Source: Mycoplasmataceae bacterium (GTDB lineage Bacteria > Bacillota_I > Bacilli_A > Mycoplasmatales > Mycoplasmoidaceae). Taken from it: a stretch of DNA of 28,840 bases. Shown one piece after another: positions 8,912 through 19,063 of the stretch. Positions within the stretch are counted from its first letter, which is position 1. Every line of letters starts with the position of its first letter. The stretch is taken from NCBI GenBank assembly GCA_020024715.1, contig JAHHTJ010000001.1:1-28840 (forward strand), in the 5' to 3' direction. The notes under the pieces are model-generated. The model saw only the letters and a list, made by a program, of their open reading frames with translations, was not told the origin of the DNA and did no database searches. Both the position numbers and the translations under genes were made by a program.

Positions 8912-10597
8912 ATGGTGAATGAAAACGAAAAGATTTTTGGTTTAATTGATGAAATTGTTAAAAATGATAATTTAACAAGAGAAGATGTAGCAGAAATCTT
9001 AAACGAAGCAATTACAAAGGCTTACAAAAAGACTTTTGTTGATAAAAATTTAAATGTAATTATTGATTATGATAAAAAGATTTTTTTATTACAAGATTTC
9101 TTAAAAGTAGTTGATGACAAGTATTTTGATGATGAAGGAAATGATGATAATGAAATTCCTTTATCTGAAGCTAAAAAAATTAAATCTGATGCTAAAATTG
9201 ATGATTATATTATAAAAGAAATTAGTTTCAAGAGTTTTGAACCTCACACAATTAGAAATGCATTACAACTTTTTAAGCAAAAAGTTAGTGAAAAAATTAA
9301 TGATAAAATTTATAACAAATGAAAAGATAAAAAAGGAACAATTATTTCTGGTAAAGTAGAAACAACTGATCCAATAAAGAATTTTTCTTTTGTTGAATTT
9401 GAAGGTACTAAAGGTTTTGTTTCTTCTGCTGATAAAATTCCAGGAGAAATTTTAGAAATTGGTAAAACTTATAAATTTTATGTAAAGGATGTTAAGCAAC
9501 AAACTAAAGGTTGACCAATTATTTTATCTAGAAGTGATGCTGGTTTTATAAAAGATTTAATTAAATTAGAAGTTCCAGAAGTTGTTCAAGAAATCGTAAC
9601 AATTGAAGCTATATCTAGATTTGCTGGTTTTAAAACAAAAGTTGCTGTTAAGAGTAATAATCCTAGCATTGATCCTGTTATGACATGTATTGGTCAAAGA
9701 AGAAGTAGAATTGATGCAATTTCTCGTGAAATTGATAATCGAGAAAAAATTGAATTTGTAAAATGATATGAAGATCCAATTAAATTTATAGCTAGTGCTT
9801 GTTCACCATCACGCATTTTAGGTGTAGAAATCATTTCTGTAGAAGAAAAAAGTGCTACTATTATCGTTAACAAGGAGTTTTTATCATTAATTATCGGGAT
9901 GAAAGGTCAAAACATTGGTTTAATTGCTAAATTAACTGGTTGAAGTTTAGATGTTAAATCTCGTGATGATGCTGAAAGAGATAATCTTAAATATACACCG
10001 ATTGAACTTGGTTTTTATGATAATAAAAAAGTTAATAAAAATTTTGTTCATCAATTTGCTTCTACAAATGAAATTTTAAAAAATCTAGAAACTAGTGAAT
10101 CTTATGAACATTTCCAAAATGTTTTTGATTTACAAGATCAAGAAGAAGACTTAAAAGAACAAAAAATTGATACCAAAAATAAAACAGAAGAAAATTTAAT
10201 TATTAATGAAATTGCAAATGAAATAAATCAAGAAGAACCTATGGATAAAATTGAAGAAGTTGAAGAAACACCAGTTATTAAAGAAACTAAAATTGTAGAA
10301 AACGAAAATAGAAATGCTAAGGTTGATTACTCTAAATTAAAACAAGAAATCAATAATACACAATTAAATTCTTTAGAAGCAATGTTAAATGATTCTTCTA
10401 AACCTGTTGAAAAGAAAACTAAGAAAAATAATTATAAAAAGAGTAATGTTAATAAGGATAATTCTTCTAAGGAAAAAAAGAAAAATGTTTTAGATGAATT
10501 TGATGATGTAACTCAAGATTATTTAACAAGTGATGAAGATAATGATTATGATGATTCAGATTCATATGATGAATATATGGAAGAATACGAAGAATAA
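8912..10597 (+). CDS. nusA: Transcription termination/antitermination factor NusA
   Basis: NusA binds RNA polymerase and nascent RNA and modulates pausing and termination. From ATG 8912 it has 561 residues: an N-terminal polymerase-binding domain (LTREDVAEILNEAI), an S1 domain beginning KGTIISGKVE, KH1 around 255-300, and KH2 with IIGMKGQNIGLIAKLTGW near 327-344. KH1 reads GQRR (261-264) where GxxG is usual. After KH2 comes an extension of about 200 residues rich in Glu, Asn and Lys, ending in an acidic Asp/Glu/Tyr tail; this replaces any ordered C-terminal repeats. An in-frame ATG at 8867 would add 15 residues but sits inside the leader hairpin, so I prefer 8912. The GGAG at 8892 is 16 bases away, which is long. 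It is first in the operon with infB and rbfA; rimP, ylxR and an L7Ae-like gene are absent here. Confidence 0.94.
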
Positions 10598-10629
10598 TTA
10601 GTAAAAAGTTTATTTTTTAAGGAGGGTAT

Positions 10630-12498
10630 ATGAAAAAAAATAAGCAAAAAAATAATAAAAAAGAAGATAATAGAAAAAACATTGAAATCAATACCCTTTT
10701 GAAAAAAGTTGATGTTGGTGTTAATAAAAATAATGTTTTTATTTTTACATCACCATTAACAGTTGTAGAATTTTCAAAAAAAATTAATAAAGCAAGTACC
10801 GAAATTATTCGTTATTTTTTAGTTAAAGGGAATTTAATAACAGTTAATACATTATTAAGTGAAGACCAAATTGGTGAATTATGTCTTCACTTTAATTATG
10901 ATTTTGAAAAACAAGATGAAATAACTGAAGAAAACATTTTAAATAATATTAAATTAGATGAAAAAGATTTAATTCAAGCAATAAGACCACCAGTAGTTAC
11001 AGTTATGGGTCATGTCGATCACGGAAAAACTAGTTTATTAGATACCATTAGAAACAGCCATGTAACTGCTAAGGAAGCAGGTGGTATAACACAACATATC
11101 GGTGCTTATCAAATTGTTCATAAAAATCGTTTTATTACTTTTATTGATACTCCTGGTCATGAAGCATTTAGTGAGATGCGTGCAAGAGGAGCAGAATTAA
11201 CTGATATTATTATTTTAGTTGTTGCTGCAGATGATGGTGTAATGCCACAAACTATTGAAGCAATTGATCATGCTAAAGCTTCTAATGCAAAATTAATTGT
11301 TTTTGTTAATAAAATGGATAAACCAACCGCTAATCCAGATAAGGTTATAGCACAATTATCAGAGCACGGAGTTACTCCTGAAGAATGAGGAGGAGAAACA
11401 GTAGTTGTAAAAGGTTCTGCATTAACTAAAGATGGTATTGATCAACTACTAGAAACGATATTTTTAATTTCAGATATTAATGAATATAAAGCAGTAATTA
11501 ATTCTTTACCAATTGGAATTGTTTTAGAATCTAAACTAGATAAAGGTTCTGGTCCATTAGCTTCTGTTATTATTCAACAAGGAATTTTAAAAAAAGGTGA
11601 TTATTTAGTTTGTGGTCATACCTTTGGTCGTGTAAGAACAATGAAAGATGAAAATAATAAAGATCTTGATGAAGCAAAACCTTCAAGACCAGTAATGATT
11701 TCTGGTTTAGATTCATTACCAGAAGCTGGTGATCGATTTATTGCTTTGAAGGATGAAAAAATTGCTAAATCAATTGCTAATAAAATTGCTCAAAAACAAA
11801 TTCGTGAAGATCGTTTATTTTCAATGCAACAATCAAAATTAACAAATGATTTAAAAATAACAAATGTTATTTTAAGAGCAGATGTTAATGGAAGTATTGA
11901 AGCTATTAAAAATTTATTTGATAAAATTAATGTTGATGGAACTACTGTCAAAATTATTCGTTCTGCAATTGGTGCAATTAGTGAATCTGATGTTAAATTA
12001 GCAAAAGCAAGTAATGCATTAATTATTGGATTTAATGTTAGACCTACTAAAAATGTAAGAGATTTGTCAAATAATATTGGTGTTAAAATTATTTTCCAAA
12101 ATATTATTTATGCTTTAAAAGACCAAGTAGAAAAGATTTTAATTGGTACTTTAGATCCAGTTTATGAAGAAGAAACTATTGGTGAAGCAAAGGTTCGTGC
12201 AATATTTAAAGCAAGTAATATTGGAACAATTGCTGGTTGTTTAGTTACTGATGGTAAATTAGTAAGAAATGCTCATGTTCGCGTACTTAGAGATGGAATT
12301 GTAATCTATACTTCAACTATTTCATCCTTAAAACATTTAAAAGATGATGTAAAAGAAATTGTTGAAGGAAAAGAATGTGGATTAACTATCGCTGGGTTTA
12401 ACGACATTAAAGAAAATGATATTTTAGAATGCTTTGTTAATAAGCAAGTTGATTTACTTGCTAAAATGGGAAGTGATAGTAATGAGAAAAAGCAGTAA
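10630..12498 (+). CDS. infB: Translation initiation factor IF-2
   Basis: IF-2 is the GTPase that brings initiator tRNA to the 30S subunit and promotes subunit joining. The 622-residue length is the short form with a reduced, Lys/Asn-rich N-terminus. Motifs seen: P-loop GHVDHGKT (127-134), switch region GGITQHIGAY, DTPGH (173-177), NKMD (227-230), then domains II to IV with LRADVNGSIEAI. One TGA encodes Trp in PEEWGGE. The start is fixed by a strong ribosome site, AAGGAGGG (10619-10626), the best Shine-Dalgarno in the window and unusual here, where most genes lack one. It lies 32 bases after nusA, and its last 17 bases overlap rbfA. Confidence 0.98.
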
Positions 12499-12844
12499 TC
12501 CAAAGTTTGCGAAAGCAAAAAAAGAAGCAATAATTTTAAAATATTTAAATGATCAACTAATGAAACTAAACGATTCTTACATCGATGGTGCTAAAATTTC
12601 ATTTACTGATTTAAAACTATCTGTTGATAATTCATATTGTGATGTTTATGTTGATACATGAGATCGTAGTTTAATTGATGATTATGTTGATTATTTAAAT
12701 AAACATGCTGGTACATTTAGAACTTATTTAGCAAAAAATATGTCTGCATATAAAGTTCCACACATCCGTTTTAAAATTGATGCAGTTGTAGACAATGTAA
12801 TTAAAATAAATAATATCTTCAATGAAATCAATAAGAAAAAATAA
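12482..12844 (+). CDS. rbfA: 30S ribosome-binding factor A
   Basis: RbfA helps mature the 5' end of 16S rRNA and acts in cold adaptation of 30S subunits. The 120-residue reading has the single KH-like fold pattern: ISFTDLKLSVDNSYCDVYVDTW, then an Ala/Gly-rich helix (HAGTFRTYLAKNM), then VPHIRFKID, matching the family's VPxLxFxxD strand, and a C-terminal helix typical of the interval before the end. One TGA encodes Trp. The ATG lies in the last codons of infB (17-base overlap), consistent with the conserved nusA-infB-rbfA order and translational coupling. Its own 3' end overlaps the next gene by 23 bases. Confidence 0.93.
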
Positions 12845-13757
12845 GAAAAAGCGATTATCAATATTTAGTTATTTCACACTTGTGTGTGGTTATTTTTTTG
12901 GTATATTTAAAAAGAAAAATAATGAATATTTAGAATCTAGCATACAAGTAATAAATAGTAATAAAAGAAGAAGCTTAAGAAAACCAATTGTTTTTCCAGT
13001 TGAAAATCCAGATACAAGAATTCGTAATGAATTAAGTTCTTATGGTAATAATACTTTAAAAAGAAATAATTGAAAATTAGCAAAAAAAGAATATTTAAAA
13101 ACATTGTCTAAAAAGAAACAAGAAGATTATGCATATCAATTAAGAAAATATCATAAATGACAATTTATATATCCTTTTTATTGATTATGAATTAAATTTA
13201 TAAGAATTTTTAATTTAGATTTTATTATCCATAAAGATTCAAGATATGAATTTAGTAATGATCAATTAGAAGTTTATAATAAACGTCAAAAACGTTTTAT
13301 TGATTGATGAAAGCATGTGCCAATTATTATTTGATTTGGTATTTATTACCATTGAATTAAGGATAAAATAAATGCAACCAAATATCAAAAAGTTAATTGA
13401 TTTTTATTTGCTTTGTTCACATCAATATATATTACTGTTTTATCAATAGTAATTTCATACGCAGTATTAGCTAAAGGTAATAAAATTGATGCTCCACCAT
13501 TTGCTGAAATTAATACTTATCCTAATTTCTTTATTCAAAAGTTACCATTAATAAATGCAACAATTATTGTTGCAGTTATTGGATTAGTTTTGATGTTTGT
13601 ACCGATTATTATTCTAATTTCATTATGACTAAGTAATATTAATGATGTTACATACAACACTATATTTGTCTTTACTCAACAATTAACTTATATTATTGTT
13701 GGAATTTTTATGATTGCAAGTGTTTCGATGGAATTAACAATATTTTATGCACATTAG
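12822..13757 (+). CDS. Polytopic membrane protein, unknown function
   Basis: A 311-residue protein read through about ten TGA Trp codons. It starts with a very basic segment (KSIRKNKKKR), then an aromatic stretch (FSYFTLVCGYFFGIF) and a polar part of about 70 residues. Aromatic segments follow near 105-125 and 165-180. Three strong hydrophobic helices complete the C-terminal third, beginning at FLFALFTSIYITVLSIVISY, ATIIVAVIGLVLMFVPIIIL and YIIVGIFMIASVSM. No family is recognised. The start overlaps rbfA by 23 bases, so it is the last gene of the nusA operon. Its stop codon lies in the loop of the operon terminator. Trp and Tyr content is high compared with its neighbours. Confidence 0.8.
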
Positions 13758-13775
13758 TAAATAATGTGCTTTTTT
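13749..13775 (+). terminator. Terminator of the nusA operon
   Basis: GCACATT (13749-13755) and AATGTGC (13763-13769) form a perfect 7-bp stem with a seven-base loop, followed by six T. The TAG stop of the upstream gene lies across the stem-loop border, so the hairpin is partly coding. Confidence 0.8.
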
Positions 13776-13900
13776 AGTGGTATGAATAAACATAATTTCT
13801 ATTGCATTTTTTATTTAAAATCAATTTTAAATCAAAATAAATAGAAGGTTATCTTAATTCAAAATTAAAAATAATTTATGTTTAATTACTATTTATCTCA

Positions 13901-13956
13901 TATAATTTTAAAAATGTTTATTTATAAAAAACAAAATAAACATATAAAAATAAGGA
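13901..13956 (+). promoter_or_regulatory. ppa promoter, leader hairpin and ribosome site
   Basis: TATAAT at 13901-13906 predicts a start near 13913. The leader then begins with a perfect 9-bp A/T-rich stem (TGTTTATTT 13915-13923 with AAATAAACA 13934-13942), followed by AAGGA at 13952-13956, nine bases before the ppa ATG. Upstream, 13813-13832 holds another 8-bp A/T stem with a TCAA loop and no known role. Confidence 0.5.
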
Positions 13957-13965
13957 TATTTAATT

Positions 13966-14526
13966 ATGGAAAAGAAACTAGATGTAATTATTGAAATACC
14001 AAAACATTCAAATGTAAAATATGAATATGATCGTGTAACTAAAGAAATTAGTGTTGATCGTATATTATATGGAGCTAATGTTTATCCACAAAACTATGGT
14101 TTCATTAAAGAAGCCTTAGATTGAGATGGAGATGAATTAGATGCATTAGTTATTGCTGATCAATCATTTACTCCAGGTATTAAAGTTCCTGTAAGAATTT
14201 TAGGAGCAATGGAAATGATTGATGATGGTGAAACTGATACTAAATTAATCACTGTAATTGCTTGTGACAAAAGATATGAACACATTAAAACTTTAAAACA
14301 ATTACCAGAACATTTAAAAGCTGAAATTCAAAACTTTTTTGAACAATATAAAACATTACAAGAAAAAAATGTTAAGGTATTAGGTTTTCAAGATGCAAAA
14401 TGAGCGATGAATGAATATGAAGAATGTAAACGTATGATGAAACAATATGGAGACATGCCTAAAAAAGAATTTGTTGAAAAAATGATGCAAATTCACCCAG
14501 AAAAATATTCTAAGGAAGAAAAATAA
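13966..14526 (+). CDS. ppa: Inorganic pyrophosphatase (family I)
   Basis: Hydrolyses the pyrophosphate released by nucleic-acid and protein synthesis, in the cytoplasm. The 186-residue length is typical of the soluble Mg-dependent family I enzyme. The signature DGDELDALV (54-62) supplies the three metal-binding Asp residues, and a further acidic motif IDDGETD follows near 85-91. NVYPQNYGFI before the signature is the conserved substrate-binding strand. Two TGA codons are Trp (one just before the signature). The AAGGA ribosome site fixes the start. It probably shares a transcript with the YebC-like gene nine bases downstream. Confidence 0.97.
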
Positions 14527-14535
14527 TAATTATTT

Positions 14536-15243
14536 ATGCCAAGAAAACATTTAATTGCTAGTCAAAATAACAAGAAACAGCAAGATAATGCAAAAATTTG
14601 AATGAAATTAGCTAGAGAAATTAGAGCTGCTGCTAAAACTGGTGGACCTAATATTGATGCTAATCCAAGATTAAAAGCTGCTGTTGAAAAAGCATTACAA
14701 AACAATTTAAGTAAAGAATCCATCGAAAGAAACATTAAGGGTGCACAAAAAGATACTGATAATTTAGAACAACAAATTTATGAAATTTATGGTCCTAGTG
14801 GTTTATCAGTTATTTTATCTGCATTAACTGATAATCCTGGAAGAACCAGAGCAAATGTTAATGCAGCATTAGCAAAATTACATGGTCAAATCGCAAAAAC
14901 AAATAGTGTTTTAATGAATTTTAGTATAAAAGGTATTTTTGCTATTAAAACAAAATTAACTATTGATGAACTAATAGAAAAATTAATAGATTTTTCTATT
15001 GAAGATATTAATGACTATGAAAATAATGAAATTGAATTAATTTGTAGCAAAAATGATTATTATTCAATCAAAAAAATAATTGAATCATTACCAGATACTT
15101 CTATTATTGCAAGTGAAATAAAATATATTCCAAATTCATATATTGAGCTTGGAGCTGAAGAACAAGAACGTTTAAATACATTTCTTGATATGACTTCAGC
15201 TGATGATGATGTTCAATGAGTTGTTACTAACTCTGCATATTAA
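14536..15243 (+). CDS. YebC/PmpR (TACO1) family protein
   Basis: The 235-residue protein matches the YebC family, annotated as DNA-binding transcriptional regulators and, more recently, as factors easing ribosome stalling at proline stretches (TACO1 in mitochondria). Seen: MKLAREIRAAAKTGGPNID and NPRLKAAVEKALQNN near the N-terminus, IERNIKGA, the YEIYGPSGLSVILSALTDNPGRTRANV block, and the C-terminal Pro-Asn-containing strand. The N-terminus begins PRKHLIASQNNKKQQ, shorter and less GHSKW-like than most bacterial copies. TGA encodes Trp near residue 22 and near the end. It follows ppa closely. No strong terminator follows directly; 15331-15351 may serve. Confidence 0.9.
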
Positions 15244-15266
15244 TTTTTTTATAAAATTTTAATTTT

Positions 15267-15272
15267 TATAAT
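15267..15272 (+). promoter_or_regulatory. Probable opp operon -10 box
   Basis: TATAAT with a T-rich but nonconsensus -35 region. It predicts a start near 15280, a few bases before the small ORF at 15286 and about 190 bases before oppA. Confidence 0.5.
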
Positions 15273-15285
15273 AGAATACATATAT

Positions 15286-15366
15286 ATGCAATTTACAGTT
15301 TTAAACATCAAAAATCATCATAATAATAAGATTAACAACATTATTGTTAATATTTTTGGTTATTAA
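15286..15366 (+). CDS. Possible 26-residue leader peptide of the opp operon
   Basis: ATG to TAA encodes 26 residues rich in Asn and Ile with a His-His-Asn-Asn run (11-14) and the end NIFGY. It starts some six bases after the predicted transcription start, so it would be translated almost leaderless. Its last third contains the hairpin 15331-15351, and its stop codon overlaps the first element (15364-15371) able to pair with downstream RNA. That arrangement resembles attenuation leaders. There is no Shine-Dalgarno and no conserved family, so it may be chance; confidence is low. Confidence 0.3.
   Translation: MQFTVLNIKNHHNNKINNIIVNIFGY
15331..15358 (+). terminator. Hairpin with U-run: terminator or attenuator
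   Basis: ATTAACAA (15331-15338) and TTGTTAAT (15344-15351) form a perfect 8-bp stem with a CATTA loop, followed by ATTTTTGG. It may end the ppa-yebC transcript, or act as an attenuator within the opp leader if the promoter at 15267 is used. Confidence 0.5.
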
Positions 15367-15456
15367 ACTGGAGAATCGTTTTAAAAATTAAAAAGAAAGG
15401 TAAACCAGTTTGCAACTACAAACTGGTTTATTTAATATCTAAAGTGTAGTTGCAAA
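15364..15456 (+). promoter_or_regulatory. Structured oppA leader with competing stems
   Basis: Five elements can pair in alternative ways. Hairpin A: 15401-15412 with 15419-15430, a perfect 12-bp stem (arm TAAACCAGTTTG) with a six-base loop. Hairpin B: 15409-15420 with 15445-15456, a perfect 12-bp stem (arm TTTGCAACTACA) with a 24-base loop. A third option pairs AAACTGG 15365-15371 with CCAGTTT 15405-15411. A and B share bases, so only one can form. Stem B ends 11 bases before the oppA ATG and would mask its ribosome entry region. This looks like a regulatory switch; ligand or factor unknown. No T-box consensus was seen. Confidence 0.55.
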
Positions 15457-15467
15457 TAAAAAACACT

Positions 15468-18400
15468 ATGAAATCAACAAAACGTTTTAGCAAAAAATGA
15501 AAATGAAGCATAATTGGAGCTAGTTGTGGTATTGTTACAATCGGTTCTTTGGCTTTAGGTATAGCGCTATCTGTTGAAAATAAATCTATTCAGGCTTCTA
15601 GTAAATATTTTATTGGGCAAAACACTGTAAATGATTTTTTTGCGAATCTTGAAAAAAATGGTTTTACAGATGGATTGCCAAAATCTAGTGATGCACCTGC
15701 TTGATTAAAATTAGCAAAACATTATGAAAATGATATGAATATTTACACTGAAAGTTCACAACTTTCAAATCTTGTAAATAATCCTGAATTTAGTACATAT
15801 CGTATCAATTCTGCATCTTTATCTAATTTGTCAATTAAAAATAAAAATTTATTATTAAACACCAAAAATAATTTAGACTCTCTACTTGGTAATCAATCAT
15901 TAAACTTAAATTATTACACACTAGATAGTGCACCATTTTTTAATAGTAAGGTGAATTTATTTTGTAGTTCTGTTATTGATAGTTTAAAAAGTGCCACAAA
16001 CGATAAATTAAATTTTAAAATTATACCAAGATCACCAACTACAGTTAACCAAGTTTATTATAATAACAACTGTGAATTAGGTTCTTTGTTTTGAAGTCCT
16101 GACTATAATGATGTAAGTGCTTGAATAGGATATTTATTTTCACAAAATAATGGTTGAATTACTGGTAATTTGTGACCATGTTTGTGAGCATTATTAAGTG
16201 GTGCTAATCCAACTAATGGTCAATTTACTTATAATAATCAAGCATTACCAGATAGTAACTACAAATATCAAAACGCACCAACTTTTCAAACTCAGTTAAG
16301 TTGAACAAATGCTAGAAGAGCCGCAATGGGTCTTGGAGTATTGCCTGGATGAGCAACTAGTTTATATTACACTTTATACACTTTATTTCCAGATACTATT
16401 TCATGAAATACTAACTATGGTTGATGACAAATGCAATATAACAATAACAATGCTGATGGTAATATGTTATATGCATTAGAAGATTGATGTACAAGTGTTG
16501 AAAATGTTCAAGTAGTATTATCAAACACAGCAAGTAATCATGTTTTTACAACTAAACCAGCACTATACACTTCTGAATCAGCTCTAGTAAAATTTATTAG
16601 TTGAATTGATGCATTTGATCCAAGTATGCCATTTTTTTCAAGTGGTAATAATTTTACTAAAGCTCCTATTCTAACCAGAGAAGGTATTTATCCCTTAAAT
16701 AACCCAGCTAGCGGATATACTAACTCAGAATATTTTATTAATTTACATAAAACACAATTTAGTTTAAATAATCCGTTTGTTTATTTTATTCCTGGAAGTG
16801 TAGTTAGTTCAGTAAACTTTAACTATTTTGCACCTGTATTAAGCGGAGGTGGTTTCTTTCAATTTGCAGGTGGTTTATACTCAGGAATGATGAATTATGT
16901 TCCTTATAACTATTTACAAAATGAACAAGGAAATAAGCAATATAGTGCTGGTTATGGTGTAAGTGATGTTCCTAACAAAACCTTATTAAAATTAGTTGAT
17001 GCAACTAACTTTAAATTACTAGATGTTACTAACAAATTTAAAGGTGCTCACTATAATCAAACAAATGGTGATTTAGTACACGGTGATACTATTACCACAT
17101 CAGGTTCTGATGCAAACACTAAATTATTATTTATTTCAAACCCTTCAATGATTATTACTCCAAATAATCCACAAGCATTATTATCAGAATCTGCGTTTGA
17201 TAATTTTGTTAAGGATCACAAAAATCAAACTTGATCAACATATAAAGATTATGAAGATTTTGCTAAATATAATGTACTTACATTAACAGATGGAAACTTA
17301 GCAACTGCTATTAATAGTACTGATGCTTACCAATTTACATTAAATAAAAAGGTTAAATGATTAAATTCAAAAGGTCAAGTTACTAATAGTATTCAACCAG
17401 AAGATTTTAATAACTCTATCGCTTGGATGGCTGCTTCTTATTCTGATTATTCATATAATTCTCAAAAACAAACATTAGGTCAAGTACAAGCTAACTCATA
17501 CATGCTTCAAGAAATTGGATTAGCAGGTAAAAATTTTAGTTTAGGAGTTGGAACTGGATTTTTTCAAACAGAAGAATATGCTCCAAACAATAATCCTAAT
17601 GGAGATACATTTACTTACTTTATTAGCCCAAATAATATTACAAGCACACAAGCTAAAGGTGGATGAGATGGTGGTTCTCATATTGCTTATTTTTTATCAC
17701 AATTAGCATTCCAAAATAGTTATTTAGATCCAATTCCATCTGATACTTTAGCATTTCATAATCTTGGCGGAAAAAATAACCAACTAAATAAGTTTAATAA
17801 TTTAACTGTTGGTCAATTAACACAAGATTATATGGGTAATAACATTAATAATGGTGTTTGAAATATTTCAACAGCAATGACTAATGCTATAAATGATTCA
17901 AATACTAAAGAATTTAACAAACTATATAATGAAATTGAACAAAATCCAGCATATTTAACTCTTGTTGCAAACAAACAATTAAATAATAATGTATATGCAA
18001 TTTTATATATTTATGGTAGTGGAATTAATCCATCTAATGGAAAACCACAAATGAGTAGTGATTTAAGATTTAATGGAGGATATTATGCTAATAGTAATTC
18101 TTTTACAACCTCATCTATTAGAACACAAATTCATACAGAATTTTTTAGTGCAATATCAACACCAGCTGGTGGACCACTATTTGGACCGGCTAGTCAAAAA
18201 ATAAATTTTATTAAATATCAATGAAGTTCTAACATTACTCAACAAGAAGAACTTATTATGTATTTGTCAGGTCAAATTGATTATGATTCAAATGTTCAAC
18301 CTCAACAATTATTAGGTGTTACTCTAAAACCTGGTCAAGCAGTTTATTATGCTGGAAATACAAGTAATAAATCTTTAAACTTAGCTTGATATAATGCATT

Positions 18401-19049
18401 TGTATTTAATTTGACATCTAGTGCAAGTACTGGTTCTTTTGCTGTTCCTACCAACCAAAATAACCAACCATTGATTCAATTAGATATTAATAGTAAAACA
18501 GTTTCTAAAGTTGATTCTAAAAATATTGATGGAAAACAATATTATGCTAAGTATGGTTATCCATATATTAATGATAAAGGACAAGTATTATATACAAATC
18601 CTAACGATACAAGTGCAAAATTAAAAAGTTATGCTACTCCTAGTTATTTAAAAATTGTTGGTACTGCACTAAATCCATTTATTTATGGAACAACTGGAGC
18701 TGAAATTAGACAAGATATTACAGCATTAATTAACTGAACATCAATTGCTTCAGTTGCTTCATATCCTTTACCACAAGGAATTATTGCTAACTCAGTTATT
18801 CCTTATGGAAACTTTCATGGTAACTTTGAATATATCTCTCCAACTTCAAAAGATCCTGTTGTTGTTCATGATTTTTATCAATATGCAGCAGCAACAGCGG
18901 GTACTGGAATAATTGGAACCCCATTATTTTGATCATTAAATAATCAAAATAAAAAATCAAATTTATATTATGAAAGTGATTTTAATAATGCTACAAATGC
19001 TTATTCTGAATATGAATGAGATTTTATGAATACAATTAACGGAAGATAA
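15468..19049 (+). CDS. oppA: Oligopeptide-binding protein OppA, membrane-anchored
   Basis: Predicted surface receptor that captures peptides for the Opp importer. The 1193-residue reading spans many TGA Trp codons. A basic N-terminus is followed by a hydrophobic anchor at about 14-35 and then a very large extracellular part rich in Asn, Tyr, Ser, Gly and Trp. Cys20 stands inside the anchor but only five or six hydrophobic residues precede it, so a classical lipobox is not convincing. The assignment rests on size, anchor and position as first gene before oppB-C-D-F; mollicute OppA proteins are long (around 1000 residues) and poorly conserved. The start lies after the structured leader and has no Shine-Dalgarno. 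The next gene starts 14 bases downstream. Confidence 0.85.
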
Positions 19050-19063
19050 AATAGGTAGAAAGA

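Noticed and set aside
13813..13832. 8-bp A/T-only inverted repeat upstream of ppa
   Set aside because: In DNA this AT-rich such repeats arise by chance; no U-run or promoter element goes with it.
15361..15456. oppA leader considered as a T-box riboswitch
   Set aside because: I see no AGGGTGG-type T-box sequence or specifier-loop pattern.
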